Below are positions 53,421 through 61,738 of a DNA stretch of 64,000 bases, piece by piece. The notes under the pieces were generated by a model, which ran no database searches, was not told the DNA's origin, and saw only the letters and a program-made list of their open reading frames with translations. The translations under genes and the position numbers were made by a program. The DNA lies in the NCBI RefSeq assembly GCF_023277925.1, contig NZ_CP063832.1, positions 2,992,001-3,056,000 on the forward strand, given 5' to 3'. This DNA comes from Pseudomonas entomophila. GTDB taxonomy: Bacteria > Pseudomonadota > Gammaproteobacteria > Pseudomonadales > Pseudomonadaceae. The stretch's first letter is position 1; each line of letters opens with the position of its first letter.

Positions 53421-53803
53421 GGCTGCACCTGCACATCGAAGCGCAACCCAGCGCCTTCGCGCTCAATCCCCCACTGCGCCATGTGCGCCCCCTCCAGGTG
53501 AAGGGCCTGCAACCAGTCCTGCAGGGCTTGGGCATCAGCAACCTTGCCCCGCGCTTGCCAGCCTTGGTCCTGAACCTGCACCTCGGCAAGTTCGATATGC
53601 CGGGCCTGGGCCGACTGGCGCAGGCGTTCAAGCGTCAGCGCAGGCCCACTTCGCATCCCCGCCGCCGACTCGGCCAAGGCTCGCCATTGCGCCTGCTCCC
53701 GCCAATAGCCGAGCCCTTCGCGCAACACCAGAACAAGCACCAGCAGCGCAATCAGCAGCCAGGCCAGCAGCATTCGCCGCCGTTGCAACCATTCGCGGCT
53801 CAT
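53417..53803 (-). CDS. gspM: Type II secretion system protein M (GspM)
   Basis: A 128-aa bitopic inner-membrane protein: a short cytoplasmic N-terminus, a membrane helix MLLAWLLIALLVLVLVL (residues about 12-28) and a small periplasmic ferredoxin-like domain. It partners GspL in the assembly platform. The start ATG 53801-53803 overlaps the gspL stop by 4 bp, with GGAGGGG as SD. The call rests on position and topology, as GspM sequences are poorly conserved. Confidence 0.82.
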   Translation of the reverse strand: MSREWLQRRRMLLAWLLIALLVLVLVLREGLGYWREQAQWRALAESAAGMRSGPALTLERLRQSAQARHIELAEVQVQDQGWQARGKVADAQALQDWLQALHLEGAHMAQWGIEREGAGLRFDVQVQP

Positions 53804-54876
53804 GAGCCCCCCTCCAGATCGAACATCACGTGCCGGGCTCCCTCCTCGATCCGCACCTGTGCCCCTGCGGCCGCCGCCATCTCCTGCCAAGGCGGAGTCG
53901 CTCCATCCCCCTCCAGCGCCAACCGCCATTGCCGACCGTCGAAGCGCACGGCCTGCAACCGCCAGCCCGGGTTCGCGCCCAGCCAGGCCTGAAGTTGCGC
54001 TTGCAACCCTTCCAACTGGCGCAGACGCAGTTGCGTTTCAACGTGGCGGTCACGCAAGCGCTTGAGCACCTGGGCCGCCTGATGGAGCGCGGCCTGCTGG
54101 CCGGTCACGGCCAGCACCTGCTCACGATAAGCCTGCGTCTGGCGCCACTGCTGGGCCAGCCACAGGCCACCCCAGGTGACGGCCAGTGCCATGCAGGCAA
54201 GTGCGAGCCGCCGCTGTACCGGCGCCAGCCGGAGAAACTGACGTGGGCTTCGCACCTCGAACAAGCCGGGCGTGCTCTCCAACTGCGCCAACTCCCTTGG
54301 CCAGTCTCCCTCGAAGAGCGCCCGCGCACCTGCCGGCCAATCCCTGGCGGGCGCCTGGCCGAGTGAGTCAGGCCAGGCCAGCCAGTGGATATACCCCTCG
54401 TCCTCCCGCCAAAGGTGCAACACCCTTTCGCCCCGCCGCCATTGCCAGCATTCCCCCGCTTCGGGTTCAGCCAGCAACTGGAACTCAGCCCAGCAACGCT
54501 CGACGGGCAACGCCCATTCGACGCATTGCGCGCGCCACTCATCCAACCGCTGGCGGGCCACGACCAACAGCCGCAACTGACCCGCAGGCCGGCCGATGCA
54601 GGCGCACACCACCTCATGCGCGCCCTGTAACAGCCGGTCCTCCAGCAACAGCGGCCACTCCTCGCGCTTGAGCCCGGGCGGCGCTGCCAGCTGGAAATGA
54701 CTGCAATGCTCACCCGGTACAATCAAGGCGACCCTTGCCAGCAGGTCGGCAGGCGGTTTGCCTGTCCCCTGGCGCGTGGCCACGCCCTGCTCCACCAGCA
54801 CCCAGCCCCAGACCGGGCCTGGACGCAGCAACAACCATGGCCGCGGCGGCGTACGGCGCCGCCACTCAAGTTTCAC
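53800..54876 (-). CDS. gspL: Type II secretion system protein L (GspL)
   Basis: A 358-aa bitopic platform protein linking the GspE ATPase to the membrane. The cytoplasmic actin-like domain occupies about residues 1-220 (RPWLLLRPGPVWGWVLVEQG at its start), a membrane helix follows (LALACMALAVTWGGLWLAQQ, about 227-247), and the periplasmic part contains a coiled coil and a ferredoxin-like domain. It overlaps gspJ upstream and gspM downstream by 4 bp. No gspK stands between gspJ and gspL, where it usually lies. Confidence 0.82.
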   Translation of the reverse strand: MKLEWRRRTPPRPWLLLRPGPVWGWVLVEQGVATRQGTGKPPADLLARVALIVPGEHCSHFQLAAPPGLKREEWPLLLEDRLLQGAHEVVCACIGRPAGQLRLLVVARQRLDEWRAQCVEWALPVERCWAEFQLLAEPEAGECWQWRRGERVLHLWREDEGYIHWLAWPDSLGQAPARDWPAGARALFEGDWPRELAQLESTPGLFEVRSPRQFLRLAPVQRRLALACMALAVTWGGLWLAQQWRQTQAYREQVLAVTGQQAALHQAAQVLKRLRDRHVETQLRLRQLEGLQAQLQAWLGANPGWRLQAVRFDGRQWRLALEGDGATPPWQEMAAAAGAQVRIEEGARHVMFDLEGGS

Positions 54877-55463
54877 GAACGCCCCCAGGGCAGCACGAAA
54901 GTACAGGCATAAGGTGCTCCATCACGCACGAACTCCAGGCGCACACCCCGTCCGGGATGCGTCGGTTGATCGGAAGGCCAGGCCAGCCATTGGCCGGACT
55001 GGTGGTAAAGCAGGCTCATCGCGCTGACCCGCTCCAGCCGTTCGCGCAACACCCAGCGCGGGGCCTCGGCGGCATACAGGTCTGCGCTGGTTTCCAGCAG
55101 TAGCTGCTGCTCGCGCGGTGCAAAACGCAGGCGCTGACGTTGCAGGCGCGATCCACCTTCCGCCTGCGGCCAAGCCGCGGCGGCTACCCAGAGCAGTTGC
55201 TGGCGGTCCGCTTGCCAATCGAGCCAGCGCACCGACAAGGGCAGGCGTTGTTCGTACACACGGCGCAGCACCGGGCTGTCGAAACGCCGCTCCAAGGCCA
55301 GGCAGAAGTCCACTACCTGGGTTTCCCGCTGCGGCTGATCGAGCCGCTCACGCACCCTCAGCCAGCCATTGACCAACGCCGCCAGCAGCAGGCCCAGCAA
55401 CGCGGTCAAGGCCAAGGCCACCATCAGTTCGATCAGGGTCATGCCCGCCTGCCTTCGCTTCAT
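54873..55463 (-). CDS. gspJ: Type II secretion minor pseudopilin GspJ
   Basis: A 196-aa minor pseudopilin with a prepilin leader MKRRQAG and the transmembrane segment MTLIELMVALALTALLGLLL; the conserved Glu5 is present. The residue after the cleavage glycine is Met rather than the usual Phe. It caps the pseudopilus tip with GspI and, in other systems, GspK. It overlaps both gspI and gspL by 4 bp. Confidence 0.88.
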   Translation of the reverse strand: MKRRQAGMTLIELMVALALTALLGLLLAALVNGWLRVRERLDQPQRETQVVDFCLALERRFDSPVLRRVYEQRLPLSVRWLDWQADRQQLLWVAAAAWPQAEGGSRLQRQRLRFAPREQQLLLETSADLYAAEAPRWVLRERLERVSAMSLLYHQSGQWLAWPSDQPTHPGRGVRLEFVRDGAPYACTFVLPWGRS

Positions 55464-55828
55464 GGGCGCTCCAGGAACACGGTGTACTGCCCCAGTGGCA
55501 GGCGCTGGTCGCGGTCGGCATGCAACAGCAGTTCACCGCGGCGAAGGTCACGCACGCCCGTGCGCCGCAACTGCAAGCGCCAATGGCAGACCTGCCCGCC
55601 TTGGACAAGCTCGCCTGCGTCCTCATTGCTAACAGGCCAGTACTGCTCGACCACGAACCGCGCCTGCAACTCACGAGCGCAGAGCACACCGAATCGATGC
55701 TGCTGCACGGTGTCCTGCACCGCCAGGCGCTGGCGCAAGACCTGGCTGGTGATCACCGCCAACACGGCGGCGATCGCCAGCGCAACGCTCACTTCAAGCA
55801 GCGTGAAACCCTGCTCCCTGCGCTTCAT
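55460..55828 (-). CDS. gspI: Type II secretion minor pseudopilin GspI
   Basis: A 122-aa minor pseudopilin. Leader MKRREQG is followed by FTLLEVSVALAIAAVLAVIT with Glu5; the mature domain is about 115 aa. A CxC-like cysteine pair (CARELQ...CHWRLQ) may form a disulfide. It overlaps gspH and gspJ by 4 bp each. Confidence 0.88.
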   Translation of the reverse strand: MKRREQGFTLLEVSVALAIAAVLAVITSQVLRQRLAVQDTVQQHRFGVLCARELQARFVVEQYWPVSNEDAGELVQGGQVCHWRLQLRRTGVRDLRRGELLLHADRDQRLPLGQYTVFLERP

Positions 55829-56262
55829 TGGGCGTGGCTCACCTGCAAGCGGCCATCACGCCCCCAGTGCCAGCCCTGGCTACCATCAGCCCAATGCCAG
55901 CGCACACTGCCGGGCCGGGCCCAGCCGTCGGGGGTGAATACCAGCACCGGCGCCGAACTGCTCGGCCAGTCTGGGCGCAGGCCCTTGGGCCACTCGCCCA
56001 GGGCGACCGGCTCGACCACCCAACGTCCACGCTCCTGGCGCACGAGCTCCGGGCGCTGGCCATTCCAGCGCAGGCCGCGCAACTGCCCGGCATGGCGCGC
56101 CTGGTCGCCCTGGGCCACGGTGGCAGCCGCCAAACGCGCCAGCGCCTGGTCGACGCCGGCATTGCCACTGTCGAGCCAGGCCACGGCCAGGCTAGTCATC
56201 AACCCAGCGATGGCCAGCACCACCAGCAGTTCGAGCAGACTGAAACCACCCTGCCGACGCAT
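55825..56262 (-). CDS. gspH: Type II secretion minor pseudopilin GspH
   Basis: A 145-aa pseudopilin with leader MRRQGG and FSLLELLVVLAIAGLMTSLA. The mature globular domain is short and beta-rich. ATG 56260-56262 is chosen over an extended frame; it lies one base after the gspG stop. The role is the base of the minor-pseudopilin tip. Confidence 0.88.
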   Translation of the reverse strand: MRRQGGFSLLELLVVLAIAGLMTSLAVAWLDSGNAGVDQALARLAAATVAQGDQARHAGQLRGLRWNGQRPELVRQERGRWVVEPVALGEWPKGLRPDWPSSSAPVLVFTPDGWARPGSVRWHWADGSQGWHWGRDGRLQVSHAQ

Positions 56263-56263
56263 G

Positions 56264-56698
56264 TCACAGCGCCCAGTTGCCCAGGTCGGCATCCAGCCCT
56301 TCGCCACCCGGCACACCATCGGCGCCCAGCGAATACACATCGACCCGGCCATGTTCACCGGGCATGCGGTACTGGTAGGGCGTGCCCCACGGATCTTCCG
56401 GCAGACGGCGGATATAGCCGTCGCTGCGCCAGCTGCGCGGCAACGGCTCCAGGGTGGGTTTCCTGGCCAGCGCGGCCAGGCCCTGCTCGTTGCTGGGGAA
56501 GCGCAGGTTGTCCAGGCGGTACATATCCAGCGCCTGCTCCAGGGTGGCCAGGTCGGCCATCACCTTCTGCTTCATCGCCTTGTCCTGGTTGCCCAGCACA
56601 CTGGGCGCCACCACGGCGATCAGCAGGCCGATGATGAAGATCACCACCATGATCTCCATCAGGGTGAAGCCACCCTGGCGCTTGTATCGTTGCTGCAT
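56264..56698 (-). CDS. gspG: Type II secretion major pseudopilin GspG
   Basis: The 144-aa major pseudopilin, which polymerises into the piston that pushes substrates through GspD. Leader MQQRYKRQGG, then FTLMEIMVVIFIIGLLIAVV with Glu5. The C-terminal region has the GspG calcium-site pattern (YRMPGEHGRVDVYSLGADGV then EGLDADLGNW). ATG 56698 with AAGGAG 7 nt upstream is preferred over 56716. Confidence 0.95.
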   Translation of the reverse strand: MQQRYKRQGGFTLMEIMVVIFIIGLLIAVVAPSVLGNQDKAMKQKVMADLATLEQALDMYRLDNLRFPSNEQGLAALARKPTLEPLPRSWRSDGYIRRLPEDPWGTPYQYRMPGEHGRVDVYSLGADGVPGGEGLDADLGNWAL

Positions 56699-56712
56699 CG
56701 AAGTTCTCCTTG

Positions 56713-57915
56713 TCACAATTGCAATCCCTGGTTGAGCTGCATGATCGGCAGCAGTACCGCCAGCACGATGAACAGCACCACACCGCCCATCACCAGGATC
56801 ATCAGCGGCTCGAACAGCGCCATCGCGGTGTCCACCTGGCGGGCGAAGCCACGCTCCTGGTCATCGGCCACCCGTTCGAGCATGTCGGCCAGGGTGCCGC
56901 TGGCTTCGCCGCTGCCGACCATGTTCACCAGCAACGGCGGAAACTGGCCGGCGCCGTCCAGCGCCCGATGCAGGCTGGTGCCGCCCTGCACCTGCTGGCG
57001 CACCTGTTCCATCGCCGCACGGATACGTCGGTTGCCGACCGTCTCGGTGGCCACCTGTAATGCTTCGAGCAGGGCCACGCCGCTGCCGCAGAGGATCGCC
57101 AGGCTGCGCGCCAGGCGCGCACTCTCCAGCACCTGCAGCACCTGGCCGATGCGCGGCAGGCGCAGTAGCAGGTCGTCGCGGCGCAGGCACCAGTGGGGCT
57201 TGCGCAGCAGCCAGCCGGCGAGCACGGTCAGTACCAACGCCAGTAGCAACAGGTAAGGCCCCACTTGAACCAGCCCCTGGCTGAGGCCGATCAGCAATGA
57301 AGTGATGAAGGGCAGGCTCTGCCCGGAATGGGCGAATTGTTCGGTGAGCTTGGGCACCACGAAGGTCATCAGGCCGACCACCACCGCCAGCGACACGCCC
57401 ATCAGCACCGCCGGGTAGATCAGCGCGGTGCGTGCCTTGTGGCGCTGGCGCTGCACCTGTTCGAGGTGATCGGCCAGGCGCGCCAGCACCTGGCCCAGGC
57501 GCCCCGAGCGCTCGCCGGCCTCGACCAATGCGCAGTACAAGCCGGTAAAGGCCCCCCCCTGGCGCGCCAGGCTACGGGCCAGCCCCAGCCCTTCAGCGAG
57601 GGAGCCGCGCAACGCCACCAGCACGGCGTGCAGGGCCGGCTGGCGCAGCTGCCGTTCAAGGGTGGCCAAGGCATCGACCAACGGGATACCGGCGCCCACC
57701 AGCGTCGCCAGCTGGCGGGTCAGCTCGCACAGCTGGGCACGGCTCAAACGCTGGCGGCGTGGCTGGGCCTGGCCGGCCTCATGGCGCTGCAAGTGCCGGG
57801 CAAACAGCCCCTGCTCGCGCAACAACTGGCGCGCATGGCGCTCGCTGTCGGCCTGCACGCTGGCCTTGTGCGCCTTGCCGGCGAGGTCCACGGCCTGGTA
57901 GCGATAAGTCGGCAT
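56713..57915 (-). CDS. gspF: Type II secretion inner-membrane platform protein GspF
   Basis: A 400-aa polytopic platform protein: two cytoplasmic helical-bundle domains (about 70-170 and 275-375) and three membrane helices (IYPAVLMGVSLAVVVGLMTF; a central one near 220; a C-terminal LMILVMGGVVLFIVLAVLLP). It begins MPTYRYQAVDLAGKAHKASV, the GspF signature. It lies 3 bp after gspE and 14 bp before gspG. Confidence 0.95.
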   Translation of the reverse strand: MPTYRYQAVDLAGKAHKASVQADSERHARQLLREQGLFARHLQRHEAGQAQPRRQRLSRAQLCELTRQLATLVGAGIPLVDALATLERQLRQPALHAVLVALRGSLAEGLGLARSLARQGGAFTGLYCALVEAGERSGRLGQVLARLADHLEQVQRQRHKARTALIYPAVLMGVSLAVVVGLMTFVVPKLTEQFAHSGQSLPFITSLLIGLSQGLVQVGPYLLLLALVLTVLAGWLLRKPHWCLRRDDLLLRLPRIGQVLQVLESARLARSLAILCGSGVALLEALQVATETVGNRRIRAAMEQVRQQVQGGTSLHRALDGAGQFPPLLVNMVGSGEASGTLADMLERVADDQERGFARQVDTAMALFEPLMILVMGGVVLFIVLAVLLPIMQLNQGLQL

Positions 57916-57918
57916 CGG

Positions 57919-59358
57919 TCAGCCCTGCACCACGCGCAACACTTCGGCGAGGCTGGTCTGGCCCTGCGCCAGGCAGTCGGCGGCCATCGCCACCAGGCTC
58001 TGCCGACGGCCATCCAGGTAGGCCTGCATGGCCAGTTCGCTCTGACCGTCATAGAGCAACGCCACCAGCCCGTCGTCCAGTTCGATGAATTCGTACAACC
58101 CAAGGCGCCCGACATAACCGCTGCCCTGGCAATGCTCGCAGCCGACCGGATGATAGGTTTCGGCCAATTCCGGCCACAGCTCGCGCTCCGCGCTGTGCAG
58201 CGGCCGCGCCACCGCGCAGGCGCACAGCCGCCGCACCAGGCGCTGGGCCAGCACCCCGCGCAGGCACGAGGCGATCAGGAACGGCTCGACGCCCATGTCG
58301 CGCAGGCGGGTCACCGCCCCCACGGCGCTGTTGGTGTGCAGCGTCGACAGCACCAGGTGCCCGGTGAGGCTGGCCTGCACGGCGATCTGCGCGGTCTCCT
58401 GGTCGCGGATCTCACCCAGCATGATCACGTCCGGGTCCTGGCGCAGGATGGCCCGCAGGCCGCTGGCGAAGGTCAAGCCGGCCCGGGGGTTGATAGCGGT
58501 CTGGCCGATACCGGCGATGGCGTATTCCACCGGGTCCTCGACGGTGAGGATGTTGCGGCTGCCGTCGTTGAGGCTGTTGAGGCTGGCGTACAGGGTGGTG
58601 GTCTTGCCCGACCCGGTGGGGCCGGTGGACAGCACGATACCGTTGGGCCGCGCCAGGCAGCCGCGCAAGCCGCGCAACACGGCGGCGGGCATGCCCAGGT
58701 TGTCCAGCGCCAGCAGGCTGGCCTGCTTGTCGAGCACGCGCATCACCACCCGCTCGCCGTGGATGCCGGGCAGGGTCGATACGCGCACGTCCACCTCGCG
58801 CCCGGCAGCGCGCAGGGTGATGCGGCCGTCCTGGGGCTGGCGCTTCTCGGCGATATCCAACCGAGCCATCACCTTGATCCGCGACACCAGCATCGCCGAC
58901 AGTGCCCGTGGCGGGCGCAGCACTTCGCGCAGGTGGCCGTCGACCCGCAGGCGCACCACCAGGCTCTGCTCGAAGGTCTCGATATGGATATCCGAGGCGC
59001 GCAGGCGCAAGGCCTGGCCGAACAGGCCATTGATCAGGCGGATCACCGGTGCCTCGTCGTCGCTTTCCAGCAGGTCCTCGATGCGCGGCATCTCGCTCAT
59101 CAGGCTGTCGAGGTCGACCTGTTCGCCGATGCCCTCGATCAAGGCTTCGGTCGCCGCCTCGCCGGCCTGGTAGAGCTGGCCAAGGCGCTCGTCGAACTGG
59201 GCGTCGTCGAGTTGCTCCAAGGCAACGGGTTGGCCATGGACCCGCAACAGCTCCTGGAGCTGGTCGCTGTCGGCGTCACCGCGCAGCCACAACCGCCAGC
59301 CGCCGTCGCTGGGGGCCATGGCCAGGCCAGCCTGGCGCGCCAGGCGATAGGGCAGCAT
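57919..59358 (-). CDS. gspE: Type II secretion ATPase GspE
   Basis: The 479-aa hexameric ATPase energising pseudopilus assembly. Walker A is GPTGSGKTTTLYASL (near residue 245), the Asp box is ILTVEDPVEY, Walker B is IMLGEIRDQETA and the His box is LSTLHTNSAVGA. The C-terminal zinc module is altered: the first half is LCACAVA (CxC rather than CxxC) while the second, CEHCQGSGY, is intact. ATG 59358 shares one base with the gspD stop; a GTG at 59361 is an alternative. Confidence 0.94.
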   Translation of the reverse strand: MLPYRLARQAGLAMAPSDGGWRLWLRGDADSDQLQELLRVHGQPVALEQLDDAQFDERLGQLYQAGEAATEALIEGIGEQVDLDSLMSEMPRIEDLLESDDEAPVIRLINGLFGQALRLRASDIHIETFEQSLVVRLRVDGHLREVLRPPRALSAMLVSRIKVMARLDIAEKRQPQDGRITLRAAGREVDVRVSTLPGIHGERVVMRVLDKQASLLALDNLGMPAAVLRGLRGCLARPNGIVLSTGPTGSGKTTTLYASLNSLNDGSRNILTVEDPVEYAIAGIGQTAINPRAGLTFASGLRAILRQDPDVIMLGEIRDQETAQIAVQASLTGHLVLSTLHTNSAVGAVTRLRDMGVEPFLIASCLRGVLAQRLVRRLCACAVARPLHSAERELWPELAETYHPVGCEHCQGSGYVGRLGLYEFIELDDGLVALLYDGQSELAMQAYLDGRRQSLVAMAADCLAQGQTSLAEVLRVVQG

Positions 59359-61316
59359 CACCAGTCTGCGCCTTCAAGCCGCGCGCGGCTGGCCGGGAAC
59401 GCCTGCAGCAAAGGCATCCCTTCGGCCAGCGCCGGCAGCTTGAGCGGTGTGTCCTGCCGCAGGCTCTGGTATTTCTGCTGGCTGAACCCGGCCAGGCTCT
59501 CGCCGTCGCGCAGGATGCGCGGGCGGATGAACACCATCAGGTTCTGCTTGGTGTTCTTGCTGGCGTCGGAGCGGAACAGCCGGCCAAGGCCGGGGATGTC
59601 ACCGAGCAACGGCACGCGCTGGTTGCTGGTACTCAGCTCGTCGCTGATCAGGCCGCCGAGGATCACCAGACCGTTATCCTCGACCATGACCTTGGTCTTG
59701 ATCTCGCGCTTGTTGGTGATCACATCGCTGGCTGCGCGGGACTCGGCGATCGACGACACCTCCTGGACGATGTCCAGGCGCACGCTGTTGTCGACATTGA
59801 CCTGCGGCTTGATGCGCAGCTTCACCCCCACCTCCTTGCGCTCGATGGTCTGGTAGGGGTTGGCGTTGTTCTGGGTGACGGAGCCGGTGACAAACGGCAC
59901 CTCCTGGCCCACCAGGATCGACGCCTCGGCGTTGTCGAGGGTCAGCAGGGTCGGGGTGGACAGCAGGTTGAAACCGCTCTTGCCCTTGAGCGCGTTGACC
60001 AGCATGGCGAAGTTGAAACCACCACCGAAATGGCCGAAGCCGGCCGTGGCGCCCGCGGTCGCCGACAGCAGCTTGCCGAGCTTCTCGTTGTCGCCGCTGC
60101 TGGCCGCGCCGGCGATGTTGGCGATGTTCACCCCGTTGCTGCCGAAGTTGACGATGCCCGCGCCGAACTTTTCGTCGGCGAACAGCCATTGCACGCCCAG
60201 CTCCTGGGCGCTGCTGTCGGACACTTCGGCGATGATCGCCTCGACCACCACCTGCGCCCGGCGGATATCCAACTGCTCGACGATGCTGCGGTAGGCGGCC
60301 AACTCGCTGTCGGGGCCGACCATGACCACGGCGTTGGTACCCTCTTCATATTCGAGGCGGATGCCGGAATCGCTGGCCGCCTGCAACGGCTTGTCCTTGC
60401 CCTCGCCCTCGCCGCCTTCGGTCGGCACCGCGCCGCTCTGGCCCAACCCGCGCAACACCTTGACCACTTCGGCGGCATTGGCATGGCGCAGATACATCAC
60501 CTGGGTGTTGCTGTTGTGCAGGTTCTCACTGGGCCGGTCCAGTTGGGCGAGCAAGGCGCGCACCCGCTCGCGGCTGTCGGCACTGCCGCGCACCAGCAGG
60601 GCGTTGCTGCGTGGGTCGGCGACCACCTGGGCGCTGTCGGCGCCCTGCTCGCGAGCCAGCAAGCGGGTCACCAGCCCCGCCGTGTCGGCGGCGCTGGCAT
60701 GCTTGAGTGGCATCACCTGCAGCGGTTCGTCGCTGACCTGGTCGAGCTGGCGCAACAGACTGTCGATGCGTTCGAGGTTACTGCGCCAGTCGGTGACTAC
60801 CAGCAGGTTGGCGGCCGGATATGGCGTGATCACGCCAACCCGCGGGTCGATCAGCGGTTTGAGGATGTTGAGCATCTGCTCGCTGGCGGCGTTGCGCACA
60901 TTGAATACCCGAGTGGCCACGCCATCGCTGCCTTCGGATTTCTTGCCGGGCCGCTCCACCGGCACCGGTTCCAGGCGCGCGGCCTGGTCGGGGACGATCT
61001 TCACGCTGCCGTTGGGCAGGTCCACCGTGGCGAAACCCTGGGCGCGCAGCTGGGCCAGGAAGATGTCGTAGATGGCGTCGGCGTCATGGCGGTCGACCGT
61101 GCGCACGGTAACCTTGCCCTGCACCCGCGGGTCGACGATGAAGGTGGTGCCGGTGATGCGCGACACGCTGTCGATGAACTCGCCCAGCTCGGTGTCGACG
61201 AAGTTCACCTCATACAGCGGCGTGCCGTCGTCGGCGAACACTTCCGGCTCCTCGGCCCAGGCCAGGGACAGGCTCAGGGTGAGCACCCCGGCCAGACAGT
61301 ACCGTGCGATCATCAT
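59358..61316 (-). CDS. gspD: Type II secretion outer-membrane secretin GspD
   Basis: A 652-aa secretin with a Sec signal (MMIARYCLAGVLTLSLSLAW, cleavage after AWA at about residue 22). It has an N0 domain (EVNFVDTELGEFIDSVSRIT), N1-N3 repeats (with NVRNAASEQM, LKHASAADTAGLVTRLL and LRHANAAEVVKVLRGL), and the secretin core ending in VPLLGDIPGLGRLFRS. The N3 insert with GGEGEGKDKP is glycine-rich. No pilotin (GspS) gene is visible here. The start lies directly after the gspC stop. Confidence 0.95.
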   Translation of the reverse strand: MMIARYCLAGVLTLSLSLAWAEEPEVFADDGTPLYEVNFVDTELGEFIDSVSRITGTTFIVDPRVQGKVTVRTVDRHDADAIYDIFLAQLRAQGFATVDLPNGSVKIVPDQAARLEPVPVERPGKKSEGSDGVATRVFNVRNAASEQMLNILKPLIDPRVGVITPYPAANLLVVTDWRSNLERIDSLLRQLDQVSDEPLQVMPLKHASAADTAGLVTRLLAREQGADSAQVVADPRSNALLVRGSADSRERVRALLAQLDRPSENLHNSNTQVMYLRHANAAEVVKVLRGLGQSGAVPTEGGEGEGKDKPLQAASDSGIRLEYEEGTNAVVMVGPDSELAAYRSIVEQLDIRRAQVVVEAIIAEVSDSSAQELGVQWLFADEKFGAGIVNFGSNGVNIANIAGAASSGDNEKLGKLLSATAGATAGFGHFGGGFNFAMLVNALKGKSGFNLLSTPTLLTLDNAEASILVGQEVPFVTGSVTQNNANPYQTIERKEVGVKLRIKPQVNVDNSVRLDIVQEVSSIAESRAASDVITNKREIKTKVMVEDNGLVILGGLISDELSTSNQRVPLLGDIPGLGRLFRSDASKNTKQNLMVFIRPRILRDGESLAGFSQQKYQSLRQDTPLKLPALAEGMPLLQAFPASRARLEGADW

Positions 61317-61733
61317 TCATCCTTGGCGCTTGAAGCCGGTCACGGCGGGGCGTGGCGGCCAGGGCAGGCGCTCGCGCCGCCCATGGTTGTCGAAAATCAG
61401 GCCTTGTGCGTCGATAGCCTGCAGCACGATGCCCGGCGCCAGGCGCTGGCCACGGCCCAGGGTGCGCACCTGCTCGCCGTGGCGCAAAACCACCACGCTG
61501 GCCGACAGTGGTTGGGCCTTGAGCCCGCCCAGGTAATGAAGAGGCAAGCGAGTCAGCGGTATCACGCCATCGTCGACCGGCGCCTGCCAGTGCCCCACCA
61601 GCAAGCCAGGCAGCGGCACCTCGCTCTGCTGCGCGGCCTGGGCCGGTTGCGGTGGGTGGCTGAGCAGCAGCACACATTGCGCCGCCAGCCAGCCGGCGAG
61701 GGTCACCAACAGGCCGCTGACGATGCGCTGCAT
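61317..61733 (-). CDS. gspC: Type II secretion protein GspC, minimal form
   Basis: A 138-aa bitopic protein connecting the platform to the secretin. A membrane helix IVSGLLVTLAGWLAAQCVLL (residues 4-23) is followed by a periplasmic homology region (about 60-125) with ASVVVLRHGEQVRTLGRGQR and APGIVLQAIDAQGLIFDNHG. No PDZ or coiled-coil domain follows, in contrast to the roughly 270-aa classical GspC. The start is ATG 61733 or possibly GTG 61742, which would overlap the upstream stop. The call depends on position plus the HR-like pattern. Confidence 0.85.
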   Translation of the reverse strand: MQRIVSGLLVTLAGWLAAQCVLLLSHPPQPAQAAQQSEVPLPGLLVGHWQAPVDDGVIPLTRLPLHYLGGLKAQPLSASVVVLRHGEQVRTLGRGQRLAPGIVLQAIDAQGLIFDNHGRRERLPWPPRPAVTGFKRQG

Positions 61734-61738
61734 ACCGC

